From Algoriphagus lutimaris (GTDB lineage: Bacteria; Bacteroidota; Bacteroidia; Cytophagales; Cyclobacteriaceae), in the NCBI RefSeq assembly GCF_017051705.1, contig NZ_JAFIDJ010000001.1:620001-684000 (forward strand): DNA of 64,000 nt. The letters are read 5' to 3'. The translations under genes were made by a program, and so were the position numbers. How positions within the stretch are numbered: the first letter of the stretch is position 1; the number at the start of each line of letters is the position of its first letter. Of the stretch, positions 56,990 to 64,000 are shown piece after piece. The notes under the pieces were generated by a model. The model ran no database searches, had not been told where the DNA came from, and saw only the letters and a list, made by a program, of their open reading frames with translations.

Positions 56990-57862
56990 CTTTTGATGCT
57001 TATCAAATAAAATCTGCATAATTCCATCTTTTAATCCCAAATCAGGGACAAGAATTTTAGTGGACTGGGCGGCATTCATGGCTCGTTGATAAATCTTTCC
57101 AGCAGGAATAATGACATCTGCTCTGTCTTGATTTAGATTCAATTTGTTGACCCGTTCTTCAAACGTCAGCGATTCGAGGTAATGAATGGTGTCTTTGATT
57201 TTTGAATACTCCAGGAATTTTCTGTTTTTCCGAGGACCAGTTAACTCAAAAATTTTATTAATGTTTCCACCTGTACCGATGGAAATAATATTGGATTTTT
57301 TCTCTATGTTTTTAGCGATGAAATTCTCCATCGACTTCCAAACAGGCTCTAATACTTTATCTTCCAGTGCTCTCACAGAACCTATTTGGAAGGATTTAGA
57401 AGCTATTTTTACTCGTTTATGATAAATATTGAGTTCGGTGCTCCCTCCTCCTACATCGATGTGTAAATAGGCTTTCTCATCGATTAGACTTTTGAGGGAA
57501 TTATTGATTAGTTCCGCTTCTTTGTTGCCATCAATGATGTTGATTTTCAGTCCAATATCTTCCTTAACCTCCTCGACAATATCTTTCCCGTTGGAACTTT
57601 CCCGCATTGCTGAAGTGGCGCAAGCCATGTAATCATCTACCTCGTATAAATCTATCAGGATTTTGAAAGCTTTCATCAGTTTGATGAATTTCCTTCGGTT
57701 TAGGTCACTGATTTTTTGGGTGTGAAAAACATCTAGGCCCAATCGAAGTGGAAATCTTAAATATTCCAGTTTTTTGAAATTGTAAACACCCTCATAGTAG
57801 GTAACATTCGTAATTTGCAAACGAATTGCATTGGACCCAATATCTACAGCTGCGAATTTCAA
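56975..57862 (-). CDS. ppx: Ppx/GppA family exopolyphosphatase
   Basis: A 295-residue member of the ASKHA Ppx/GppA family, shorter than Escherichia coli Ppx (513) because only the catalytic two domains remain. The N-terminal phosphate motif AAVDIGSNAIRLQI and the second motif DVGGGSTELNIY (near 135-146) are intact. The start is a TTG at 57862; no ATG occurs nearby and the sequence begins exactly as in relatives. Acts on polyphosphate and perhaps on pppGpp. The small membrane gene lies 9 bases upstream on the same strand. Confidence 0.9.
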   Translation of the reverse strand: MKFAAVDIGSNAIRLQITNVTYYEGVYNFKKLEYLRFPLRLGLDVFHTQKISDLNRRKFIKLMKAFKILIDLYEVDDYMACATSAMRESSNGKDIVEEVKEDIGLKINIIDGNKEAELINNSLKSLIDEKAYLHIDVGGGSTELNIYHKRVKIASKSFQIGSVRALEDKVLEPVWKSMENFIAKNIEKKSNIISIGTGGNINKIFELTGPRKNRKFLEYSKIKDTIHYLESLTFEERVNKLNLNQDRADVIIPAGKIYQRAMNAAQSTKILVPDLGLKDGIMQILFDKHQKKKPL

Positions 57863-57871
57863 AGTTCTTAA

Positions 57872-58081
57872 TTATTTCTTTTTTGAGAATATCAATAAAA
57901 CAACTCCAGTAGCAGCAACAATTCCACCAGCATACGAAGGCCAGTCAACTTTGTGTTGCTTTTCTGCATTGATTTGGATGGGGCCAGCATCTACTACCTT
58001 TTCTTTTGTTGTAAAACTGATGCTATTGCTAAAGAACATAAATGCTCCTGCAAGAATTAATACGATACCTAAAATTTTCAT
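57872..58081 (-). CDS. small two-helix membrane protein
   Basis: A 69-residue protein with hydrophobic segments at 3-20 and 49-64, linked by a charged loop, and a KKK end. Its composition is that of a genuine membrane protein, and it ends nine bases before ppx, which supports expression. I do not recognise the family (DUF3185-like proteins are similar in layout). Confidence 0.6.
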   Translation of the reverse strand: MKILGIVLILAGAFMFFSNSISFTTKEKVVDAGPIQINAEKQHKVDWPSYAGGIVAATGVVLLIFSKKK

Positions 58082-58256
58082 AATTAATTTTTAAAAAGAT
58101 ATTACAAGTTCTTTGCCAAGTGAGAAGTTGTTAAATGCTTTTCGATTTATTCACTATTTTTTGTTCAACATCTTGATGTAAACCTAGGTCAAAACCCTTC
58201 ATAAAATGGGGTAGATGCTAACATTATGGCAAATGGAATGTTAGGATACTGGAGAA

Positions 58257-58532
58257 TTACATGGTAAGATAATTTCCTTTTTTAAGTTTTGATTTAATCT
58301 TGAAAAAACTGATGATTCCAATGATTAAAATAACAATGCTCAATCCCATGGAGACATATCCTAAATCTTTAATATGTTTCAGCTTTTCAACTTCGAATAG
58401 AGCTACCCCACTTACCAAAAAATAAAGTGAAGTTCGGATAAAGGACAATAAGGTACGCTGGTTTGCCAGTGTCGTACGTTGTCGAGCCAAATAATCTCTA
58501 ATAATAAGTTCTCTTTCAAAGTCATTTTCCAT
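58257..58532 (-). CDS. DUF202 family membrane protein
   Basis: A 91-residue protein with the DUF202 hallmark ARQRTTLANQRTLLSFIRTS (residues 16-35) ahead of two membrane helices (about 34-50, 58-76). DUF202 proteins such as YidH and the Vtc1 part of yeast polyphosphate polymerase occur in Pi/polyphosphate-related settings; here the gene is 394 bases upstream of ppx on the same strand, with the small membrane gene between. That may be chance. Confidence 0.82.
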   Translation of the reverse strand: MENDFERELIIRDYLARQRTTLANQRTLLSFIRTSLYFLVSGVALFEVEKLKHIKDLGYVSMGLSIVILIIGIISFFKIKSKLKKGNYLTM

Positions 58533-58580
58533 ATTTGTATTATATTATTTAAAATTTATTTATTTCTAATCTTATAAATT

Positions 58581-59474
58581 ATGAAAAGAATTTCTACACT
58601 TTTCCTTCTTCTTTTTCTAGCTGGGAATTTATTTGCTCAAACAGAATCAGAAATAATTCCTGCCGACACGAGTTATTGGCTTAAAGAAATAAGTGGCGGT
58701 TTAAACTTGAATCAAGGATCTTTTAGTAGCAATTGGCAAGGAGGGGGTGTAAACTCGATAGCGATTGGTACTTATTTGAATGGTCGGGCTAATTATGCCA
58801 AAGATAAATGGTCATGGGATAATACCATGGACTTCGCATATGGTATAGTAAAGAATAAAGATGAAGACGGTAGGAAGTCAACGGATAGAATTTATTTGGA
58901 CTCAAAGGTAGGTTATAAAATAAATGATAAATGGAATTACTTTTTTGCGGTCAACTTTTTATCCCAATTTGCTCCAGGTTATGATTTTGGAGAAGATGAC
59001 AAAACACTCATTTCAAAATTTTTAAATCCAGGCTATTTGACAACTTCTTTGGGATTTGAATACAAGCCCAATGATGAGTTTAGCTTGAGGATTTCCCCCT
59101 TAGCTCCAAGATGGACTTTTGTGACAGATATGGAGCTCCATAATAATGTGGAAAACAACTATGGAGTTGAAGTTGGAAAGAAAGTAAGGACTGAATGGTT
59201 GGCTTTTAACTTATTGGCTGATTGGAATAAAAAGTTGAGTGAGAACCTGACATTGAAAATGAGATACCAAATGTTTGCTAACTACGAAACTCTTGAATTT
59301 AAAACCATAGATCATCGATTGGATGTTGGTTTTGAGGCGAAAGTTTCCAACCTGATCAATGTGAGTTTGACCAGTTTAAGCATTTACGATATTGATCAAG
59401 ACGATAAAATACAATTTAGCCAAGGGCTGGCATTGGGGATTTCTTTTAAGAGAGGAAACTTCCCTGAAGAGTAA
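58581..59474 (+). CDS. DUF3078 outer-membrane protein
   Basis: A 297-residue protein with signal peptide (1-19, ending FAQ) and a DUF3078 domain (beta-barrel-like, Bacteroidota-specific). The conserved GGGVNSI (near residue 55) and NWQGGG precede alternating hydrophobic strands. Its end is an ordinary KRGNFPEE tail without a type IX sorting domain. Divergent from the DUF202 gene. Function unknown; a barrel protein of the outer membrane is probable. Confidence 0.85.
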   Translation: MKRISTLFLLLFLAGNLFAQTESEIIPADTSYWLKEISGGLNLNQGSFSSNWQGGGVNSIAIGTYLNGRANYAKDKWSWDNTMDFAYGIVKNKDEDGRKSTDRIYLDSKVGYKINDKWNYFFAVNFLSQFAPGYDFGEDDKTLISKFLNPGYLTTSLGFEYKPNDEFSLRISPLAPRWTFVTDMELHNNVENNYGVEVGKKVRTEWLAFNLLADWNKKLSENLTLKMRYQMFANYETLEFKTIDHRLDVGFEAKVSNLINVSLTSLSIYDIDQDDKIQFSQGLALGISFKRGNFPEE

Positions 59475-59581
59475 TAATATTTAACAAATTTTTATTTGGC
59501 ATTTTGATTTAATTATAATTGTATTATTTTTGAATTCATTGTGGTAGTTAAATAATAGTTGGTTTAGTTTTCAAATAAAGG

Positions 59582-59600
59582 GCAGGAGATCTTCTCCTGC
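59582..59600 (+). terminator. terminator of the DUF3078 gene
   Basis: An 8-bp stem GCAGGAGA / TCTCCTGC with a 3-base loop, followed by six T. Confidence 0.8.
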
Positions 59601-59606
59601 TTTTTT

Positions 59607-59848
59607 ATTGCCCTAGGGCCAGTTTTTTGCTTTTTTGTACTGCCTCCATATTCTTCTTTAAATAATCCTATTTTTTTGTATGTCTCATTTATGAAGACAG
59701 TTCATTATATGGAAGATATAGGGATTCTTCCGAAGAAAAGCCCGGGATTTCAATGGTAACTTCTTGTTCTCTTTTCCATATGAACGATGAATGATAGAGG
59801 ATTTGTATCTCATTTCAAGGAATTAAGAAAAATTTAAATCAAGAAAAA
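59607..59848. other. non-coding interval, nothing recognised
   Basis: About 240 bases after the DUF3078 terminator with no reading frame or motif. It borders the decayed-gene block. Confidence 0.35.
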
Positions 59849-60007
59849 TTAATTTAACACTAATTCTAGGGTTAAATAGCTGGAAGAAGTTGCATGATTT
59901 TCTAGACCCAATTTGTACGTATAATATCCAGGTGACAAAGGTGTTTCTCCTACATAATCGATGGGTTGGATGACCAATTCTTTTCTATCGGAATTTAGTT
60001 TTACATA
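59849..60007 (-). pseudogene. 3' fragment of an unknown gene
   Basis: On the minus strand an open frame of about 52 codons reads YVKLNSDRKELVIQPIDYVG-like, soluble, beta-rich text and stops at 59849. There is no start codon; upstream the frame meets a stop, while a one-base shift yields a further plausible stretch (LVTIKSPQTGKG). It seems to be the C-terminal remnant of a lost gene. The family is not recognised. Confidence 0.45.
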
Positions 60008-60042
60008 CCCTTACCTGTCTGCGGCGATTTTATGGTTACTAA

Positions 60043-60558
60043 TTTCCTAATATATGGACTTTAGAATACTCTTCATTCAATAGGAGTGTTCTTACGTTTA
60101 TGATTGGTGCAATTCTTCTTCCTCTTGCTTTTTGATTGTCAAAAATCTTGAAAACAAATTGGAAAGTAAAAGACAACCCTTTACAACCACTTGGACTTTG
60201 GATGAATTTTGCTCAACTTATTTATTTTCCATTCTTGATCTTTATCTTAATTAAGTACCCTGATTATTTTATTATGACTTATGCCATAATAAAAGGTGCC
60301 CATTTATTTCCCCATGCTTGATTTTATGATGAACTTGGTTATGCTGTTTGGTCTATATTAATTTCTCTTGGTTCCTTATTGATTACCCTAAAATCTGAAG
60401 CTGAAATAATTTAGGTTGTTCCATTTTATACCTCGATTATGCTATTTCTATTTGCGAGCTGGATTTTAATAAGAATCCGTAACCGAAAAGAAACGATAAA
60501 AAAACTGGATAATAGGAACAACCGGTTTAATTCAAATTCATTATGTATCCATGCTTAA
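60043..60558 (+). pseudogene. membrane-protein pseudogene with three in-frame stops
   Basis: In one frame the plus strand reads a continuous membrane-protein-like sequence interrupted by TGA (60133-60135), TGA (60319-60321) and TAG (60412-60414). Pieces include FPNIWTLEYSSFNRS, a FMIGAILLPLAF helix, KDNPLQPLGLWMNFAQLIYF, TYAIIKGAHLFPHA, and after the stop FYDELGYAVWSILISLG, then a last helix and a basic tail. The layout resembles DUF7010-type proteins (a tentative name). The true start is missing and a TAA lies at 60040. Confidence 0.65.
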
Positions 60559-60632
60559 GAGAATAACCATAAATGATTGCCAAAACCAAGTAATTGAAAG
60601 TATTTTGAAATCAAATCACACATAAACAAAAG

Positions 60633-61078
60633 GTGAAGAAAAAAAGATATATTTTTTTGGAGCTTTAATATTGACATTATGTACTATAGTTCTTTTGGTG
60701 ACAGGCTCTTCTGTTCTTTCAATAGCATTGGTTAATGATCCATCAATTCCTTTTGGAACGCTGATAACTTGGTCGGGTATGATTTCTTTACCATTAACCA
60801 TTTATTGGGGAATTGAAGAAATGAGAAAACCAACTGGAAAACTGAACAAAATTCTTTCTGGATTCCTAAAATTCATGATCATCAGTGGAATTCTTTGGGT
60901 ACCAATCTCTTTTTTACTTGCGGGTAACCTTTCATTCACGTTTTCCGAGAAAGAAATATTTCAAGGAGGACAGCTTGCTATGCGATGGTTTTGGCGATTT
61001 AGTTATGGAATTGTGATCGGAATAATTCTTACTCTAATTATATATTGGCTATCTCTACTTTTCTATAAAAGGGGATAA
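60633..61078 (+). pseudogene. membrane protein gene with probable N-terminal frameshift
   Basis: From 60671 a clean frame encodes about 135 residues with four hydrophobic helices, but it has only a TTG start and lacks the front of helix 1. A GTG at 60633 begins VKKKRYIF in another frame; adding one T to the seven-T tract at 60652-60658 would join it to FGALILTLCTIVLL, giving a normal 148-residue protein. So either a single-base deletion (or sequencing slip) broke it, or translation begins at TTG. No family recognised. Confidence 0.55.
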
Positions 61079-61157
61079 AATGCCAACAACAGAATCTTGT
61101 CTGTCTAGTATGGGAAGTGAGTAATCTCTAATTACTGTAGTTTGCTAAAAAATAAGA

Positions 61158-61181
61158 AACCCCGAGTAATAACCCGGGGTT
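61158..61181 (-). terminator. terminator of the sucC-tRNA-Arg transcript
   Basis: A 7-bp stem AACCCCG / CGGGGTT with a 10-base loop and, on the minus strand, a T-rich run (TTATTTTTTAG); five bases beyond the tRNA 3' end. Confidence 0.75.
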
Positions 61182-61185
61182 CTTG

Positions 61186-61259
61186 TACACGCGGAAGGAT
61201 TCGAACCCTCAACCCTCGGAGCCGAAATCCGATATTCTATCCAGTTGAACTACGCGTGC
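61186..61259 (-). tRNA. tRNA-Arg (TCG)
   Basis: A 74-base cloverleaf on the minus strand: acceptor GCACGCG with CGCGTGT (first pair G-U), anticodon stem TCGGA-TCCGA around loop TTTCGGC, anticodon TCG reading CGA, T-arm GAGGGTTCGAATCCTTC. Discriminator A; CCA not encoded. It starts 23 bases after the sucC stop, with no promoter-like element between. Confidence 0.93.
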
Positions 61260-61282
61260 CTGAAACTATTTTCAGTAAAATA

Positions 61283-62497
61283 TTATCCTTGTAAAACCGC
61301 CTGAACTTTGTCAGCAGCTTCTTTCAATGTGATTGCAGAGGCAACTTTTAATCCTGATTCGTCAATGATTTTGGCACCTTCAACTGCGTTGGTTCCCTGA
61401 AGTCTAACGATAATTGGAACTCGGATATCACCGATTGATTTATATGCTTCCACAACACCATTCGCAATTCTATCGCATCTTACAATTCCCCCGAATACAT
61501 TGATCAAAATCGCTTTTACATTAGGATCCTGAAGAATGATTCTGAAACCAGCTTCAACAGTGGTCGCATTAGCTCCTCCTCCTACATCTAGGAAGTTGGC
61601 AGGCTCTCCACCAGAAAGTTTGATCATATCCATGGTTGCCATTGCAAGACCAGCACCGTTCACCATACAACCCACGTTTCCGTCCAATTTCACATAGTTC
61701 AAACCGGATTTTCCAGCTTCAACTTCCAAAGGATCTTCTTCAGATAAATCTCTTAGCTCAGCAAGATCTTTATGTCTGTAAAGTGCGTTGTCATCCAAGT
61801 TTACTTTTGCATCTACCGCCAAGATCTTGTCATCAGAAGTTTTCAACACAGGGTTGATTTCAAACTGAGAAGAGTCAGTGGCTTCGTAAGCCTTGTAAAG
61901 AGCAGCAATGAATTTCACCATCTCTTTGAATGCATTACCGGTTAAACCTAGTTTGAAAGCTACTTTTCTTACTTGGAAACCTTGAAGACCTACTTTAGGG
62001 TCGATCCATTCTTTGATGATTTTTTCCGGGGAATTTTCAGCCACCTCTTCGATGTCCATTCCACCTTCTGTAGAAGCCATGATGACATTGCTTCCAGTTG
62101 CTCTATCCAATAAGATGGATAAATAATATTCTTTCGGTTCGGATGCTCCTGGGTAGTAAACATCTTCAGCAACTAGTACTTTGTTTACTAATTTACCTTC
62201 CGGTCCTGTCTGATGCGTCACCAAAGTCCCGCCCAGAATATTTTTAGCTTTTTCAGCTACATCTTCTAGTTTTTTGGCAAGAACCACACCGTTTGATCCA
62301 GTAGACTGGATTTTGCCTTTGCCTCGGCCACCGGCATGAATTTGAGCTTTGATCACATACCAGGAAGTTCCGGTCTGAGCATTTAGCTTAACTGCTGCTT
62401 CATGAGCTGCTTCTGGACTGTCGGCTATAATACCTTCCTGAATGCGAACTCCATAACCTTTTAATACTTCTTTAGCCTGATATTCGTGAATATTCAT
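61283..62497 (-). CDS. sucC: succinate-CoA ligase beta subunit
   Basis: A 404-residue ATP-grasp subunit that with SucD makes succinate and ATP/GTP from succinyl-CoA in the TCA cycle. Begins NIHEYQAKEVLKGYGV as in the family; AGGRGKGK near residue 53 binds nucleotide, and NIFGGIVRCD (near 330) plus GGGANATTVE are conserved. sucD is not adjacent, which is common in Bacteroidota. A canonical promoter lies 47 bases upstream, and the tRNA-Arg gene follows within the same transcript. Confidence 0.96.
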   Translation of the reverse strand: MNIHEYQAKEVLKGYGVRIQEGIIADSPEAAHEAAVKLNAQTGTSWYVIKAQIHAGGRGKGKIQSTGSNGVVLAKKLEDVAEKAKNILGGTLVTHQTGPEGKLVNKVLVAEDVYYPGASEPKEYYLSILLDRATGSNVIMASTEGGMDIEEVAENSPEKIIKEWIDPKVGLQGFQVRKVAFKLGLTGNAFKEMVKFIAALYKAYEATDSSQFEINPVLKTSDDKILAVDAKVNLDDNALYRHKDLAELRDLSEEDPLEVEAGKSGLNYVKLDGNVGCMVNGAGLAMATMDMIKLSGGEPANFLDVGGGANATTVEAGFRIILQDPNVKAILINVFGGIVRCDRIANGVVEAYKSIGDIRVPIIVRLQGTNAVEGAKIIDESGLKVASAITLKEAADKVQAVLQG

Positions 62498-62543
62498 CCT
62501 ATGAAAATTTTTGCCCGAAGTTAAGTCCTAAGAGCCGATAAAT

Positions 62544-62572
62544 CAAACCTAGATTTGTCCTTTCTTCTCAAA
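62544..62572 (-). promoter_or_regulatory. promoter of sucC
   Basis: On the minus strand TTTG (62569-62572), 17 bases, then TAGGTTTG (62544-62551), an exact -7 match. Initiation near 62537 leaves a leader of about 40 bases. Confidence 0.65.
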
Positions 62573-62648
62573 AAATCCCGTTTATTACGAATTAATTGAG
62601 TATCTGGAAAAGATTTGTTCTAATTTTAAATTTGTAAAAAATCTTACT

Positions 62649-63299
62649 ATGCTGAAAGCCAGTGGTATCCATAAGCACTATGGAAATCTACACGTATTAA
62701 AGGGAGTGGATGTAGAAATTTCATCTTCAGAAATAGTTTCTATTGTTGGATCTTCCGGAGCTGGAAAAAGTACCCTCTTACATATATTAGGAACCTTGGA
62801 TAAACCGGAATCCGGGATTCTCACCATGGAAGATAAAGATTTGTTGAAATTGACCGGAGAAAATCTGGCCAAGTTCCGCAATCAGAAAATAGGCTTTATT
62901 TTTCAGTTCCATAATTTGTTGCCTGAATTTACAGCATCGGAAAACATCCAGATTCCAGGGATGATTAAAGGAGGGAACCCTGCGGCATTGGAAAAGCGGG
63001 CTGGGGAACTGGCAGAATTGCTAAGTATCAGTCACCGCCTGGACCATAAACCTTCCACGCTTTCAGGAGGGGAGCAGCAACGGATAGCAGTGGCCAGGGC
63101 ATTAATCAATGATCCTGCAGTGGTGTTTGCAGATGAGCCTAGTGGGAATCTGGATACAGAAAATGCCAGAGCCCTACATTCCCTGTTCTTTACGCTGAGA
63201 GAGGAATTGGGGCAAGCTTTTGTAATTGTAACCCATAATGAAGAACTGGCAGGAATGGCTGACAGGAAATTAACCATGAAGGATGGCCTGATTATATAA
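62649..63299 (+). CDS. lolD: LolD-like ABC transporter ATP-binding protein
   Basis: A 216-residue ABC ATPase of the MacB/LolD group: Walker A GSSGAGKST (near 36), signature LSGGEQQRIAVARAL (near 140), Walker B VVFADEPSGNLD. The group powers lipoprotein release to the outer membrane (with LolC/E) or MacB-like efflux. The permease gene is not adjacent, as is common in Bacteroidota, so LolD is an assignment by group. TAAATTTG at 62627-62634 may be its -7 element. Confidence 0.85.
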   Translation: MLKASGIHKHYGNLHVLKGVDVEISSSEIVSIVGSSGAGKSTLLHILGTLDKPESGILTMEDKDLLKLTGENLAKFRNQKIGFIFQFHNLLPEFTASENIQIPGMIKGGNPAALEKRAGELAELLSISHRLDHKPSTLSGGEQQRIAVARALINDPAVVFADEPSGNLDTENARALHSLFFTLREELGQAFVIVTHNEELAGMADRKLTMKDGLII

Positions 63300-63412
63300 C
63301 TGTTCAAATGAGCTAATAGGGGTATTAAATATCAGGGGTTAATGAGGGCATTACGCAGTTGAATGAGAAGCAAAATTAAAAAGACTCATTAATTTAAATC
63401 CTTCCAATTTTC

Positions 63413-63441
63413 TTGAACTTTCTTCCGGTTTTTTACATTTG
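63413..63441 (+). promoter_or_regulatory. promoter of the EamA transporter gene
   Basis: TTG at 63413-63415, 18 bases, then TACATTTG (63434-63441), an exact -7 match. Initiation near 63448 is 22 bases before the GTG start. Confidence 0.5.
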
Positions 63442-63469
63442 ATCTTGATAACCACCAAATGAATTACTT

Positions 63470-64000
63470 GTGAAGATAAGCAGTGTCCAGTCCATGTTAT
63501 TGGCTGGAGTTTTTTTTGCATTGATGAATGTGTCTGTCAAGTACATTCCTCATATTCCTGCGATAGAAATTATCTTGTTCAGGTCTCTCTTTAGTTTGGT
63601 GTTTAGCTTTACCATGTTAAGAAGGCAGCATGTACCTGTTTTTGGAAATAATAAAAAGCTTTTGGTACTGAGAGGGGTGGTAGGTTCTGTAGGATTGATT
63701 TCCTTCTTCTATACCCTCCAAAAAATACCCTTGGCGAGTGCGGTTACCTTGCAATACCTTTCTCCTATTCTGACAACTATACTTGGAATCTTTTTGGTTA
63801 AAGAAAAGGTGAAGCCTATTCAGTTTCTCTTTTTTGCCATTTCATTTGTTGGAGTGGTTATGGTGCAGGGGTTTGATACGCGGGTAAACCTGCTTTATGC
63901 AAGTATAGGATTCATCTCTGCCTTGTTTTCTGGATTGGCTTACAATGTGATCCGGAAATTGAAAAATACCGAACACCCCTTGGTTATTATCTTTTACTTC
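63470..64000 (+). CDS. EamA/DMT-family transporter, cut by the window end
   Basis: An open frame of 177 codons running off the window. It starts with GTG at 63470 (the nearby ATG at 63459 is followed by a stop after four codons); Met9 is a possible alternative. Five hydrophobic helices are visible in the pattern of the EamA drug/metabolite transporter family, including GVFFALMNVSVKYIP in helix 1 and LASAVTLQYLSPILTTILG in the conserved helix 4 region. A full-length member has ten helices and about 290 residues, so roughly the second half is missing here. Substrate unknown. Confidence 0.85.
   Translation, partial: MKISSVQSMLLAGVFFALMNVSVKYIPHIPAIEIILFRSLFSLVFSFTMLRRQHVPVFGNNKKLLVLRGVVGSVGLISFFYTLQKIPLASAVTLQYLSPILTTILGIFLVKEKVKPIQFLFFAISFVGVVMVQGFDTRVNLLYASIGFISALFSGLAYNVIRKLKNTEHPLVIIFYF

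Noticed and set aside
60050-60230. Longer minus-strand extension of the 59849 fragment
   Set aside because: It is antisense to the clearer plus-strand membrane-protein frame, so it is most likely a shadow.

Overview
The window looks like chromosomal DNA from a member of the Bacteroidota, most likely order Cytophagales and close to Cyclobacteriaceae such as Algoriphagus; the genus is inference. The signs are two giant secreted proteins ending in the CHU_C type IX secretion sorting domain, a TonB-dependent receptor with a CarboxypepD_reg-like N-terminus, DUF3078 and DUF1080 proteins, almost no Shine-Dalgarno sequences, and several promoters of the form TTTG-N17-19-TAnnTTTG. The DNA is AT-rich. 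No CRISPR array, insertion sequence, prophage or rRNA operon is visible.

Layout. 0-7.5 kb: a secreted protein of unknown role, then a leftward run encoding a sirtuin deacylase, DUF5996, a serine hydrolase, a YfcC-type transporter, an aldo/keto reductase and an MFS transporter. 7.5-8.2 kb is gene-poor. 8.2-17.1 kb: topA, a SixA-like phosphatase, a Tat-exported HisC-like aminotransferase followed by an AEC permease, a DUF1080 lipid- or sugar-related secreted protein, a YpfJ-type metallopeptidase and an aberrant Nramp-like transporter. 17.1-24.8 kb: alpha/beta hydrolase, rmuC, trkA-trkH and an Lhr-like DEXH helicase. 25-33.4 kb: a small lipoprotein, a TonB receptor with its partner lipoprotein, a four-helix membrane protein, an RlmI-like methyltransferase, a sodium:solute symporter and a YbiT-like ABC-F protein. 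33.5-39.8 kb: two tandem paralogues with IgGFc-binding-like, PKD, SprB-like and CHU_C parts. 39.9-43.2 kb: galE facing a GH92 mannosidase. 43.35-43.7 kb: two tRNA-Asp genes plus a decayed copy. 44-58.5 kb: lipid-related genes (accA, a metallo-hydrolase, a patatin and an acyltransferase; then a GlsA/GlsB-like amino-acid-lipid pair), a class III aminotransferase, gyrB, and ppk1 facing ppx. 59.8-61.1 kb is a block of broken genes. 61.2-64 kb: tRNA-Arg behind sucC, lolD and a truncated EamA transporter.

How it fits together. Most of the window is housekeeping: topology (topA, gyrB), K+ uptake (trkAH), phosphate storage (ppk1/ppx), TCA cycle (sucC), fatty acid entry (accA) and lipoprotein export (lolD). 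The accessory interest lies in membrane-lipid remodelling (two acyltransferase clusters), surface display through type IX secretion, and a predicted periplasmic aminotransferase.

Points most worth a second look: an ABC-F protein that appears to retain only one intact ATP site; the Tat aminotransferase-AEC pair; the tandem secreted giants; the Nramp-like protein without the usual metal ligands; and the decayed gene block at 60 kb. Family assignments come from recognising motifs by eye, not from database searches.
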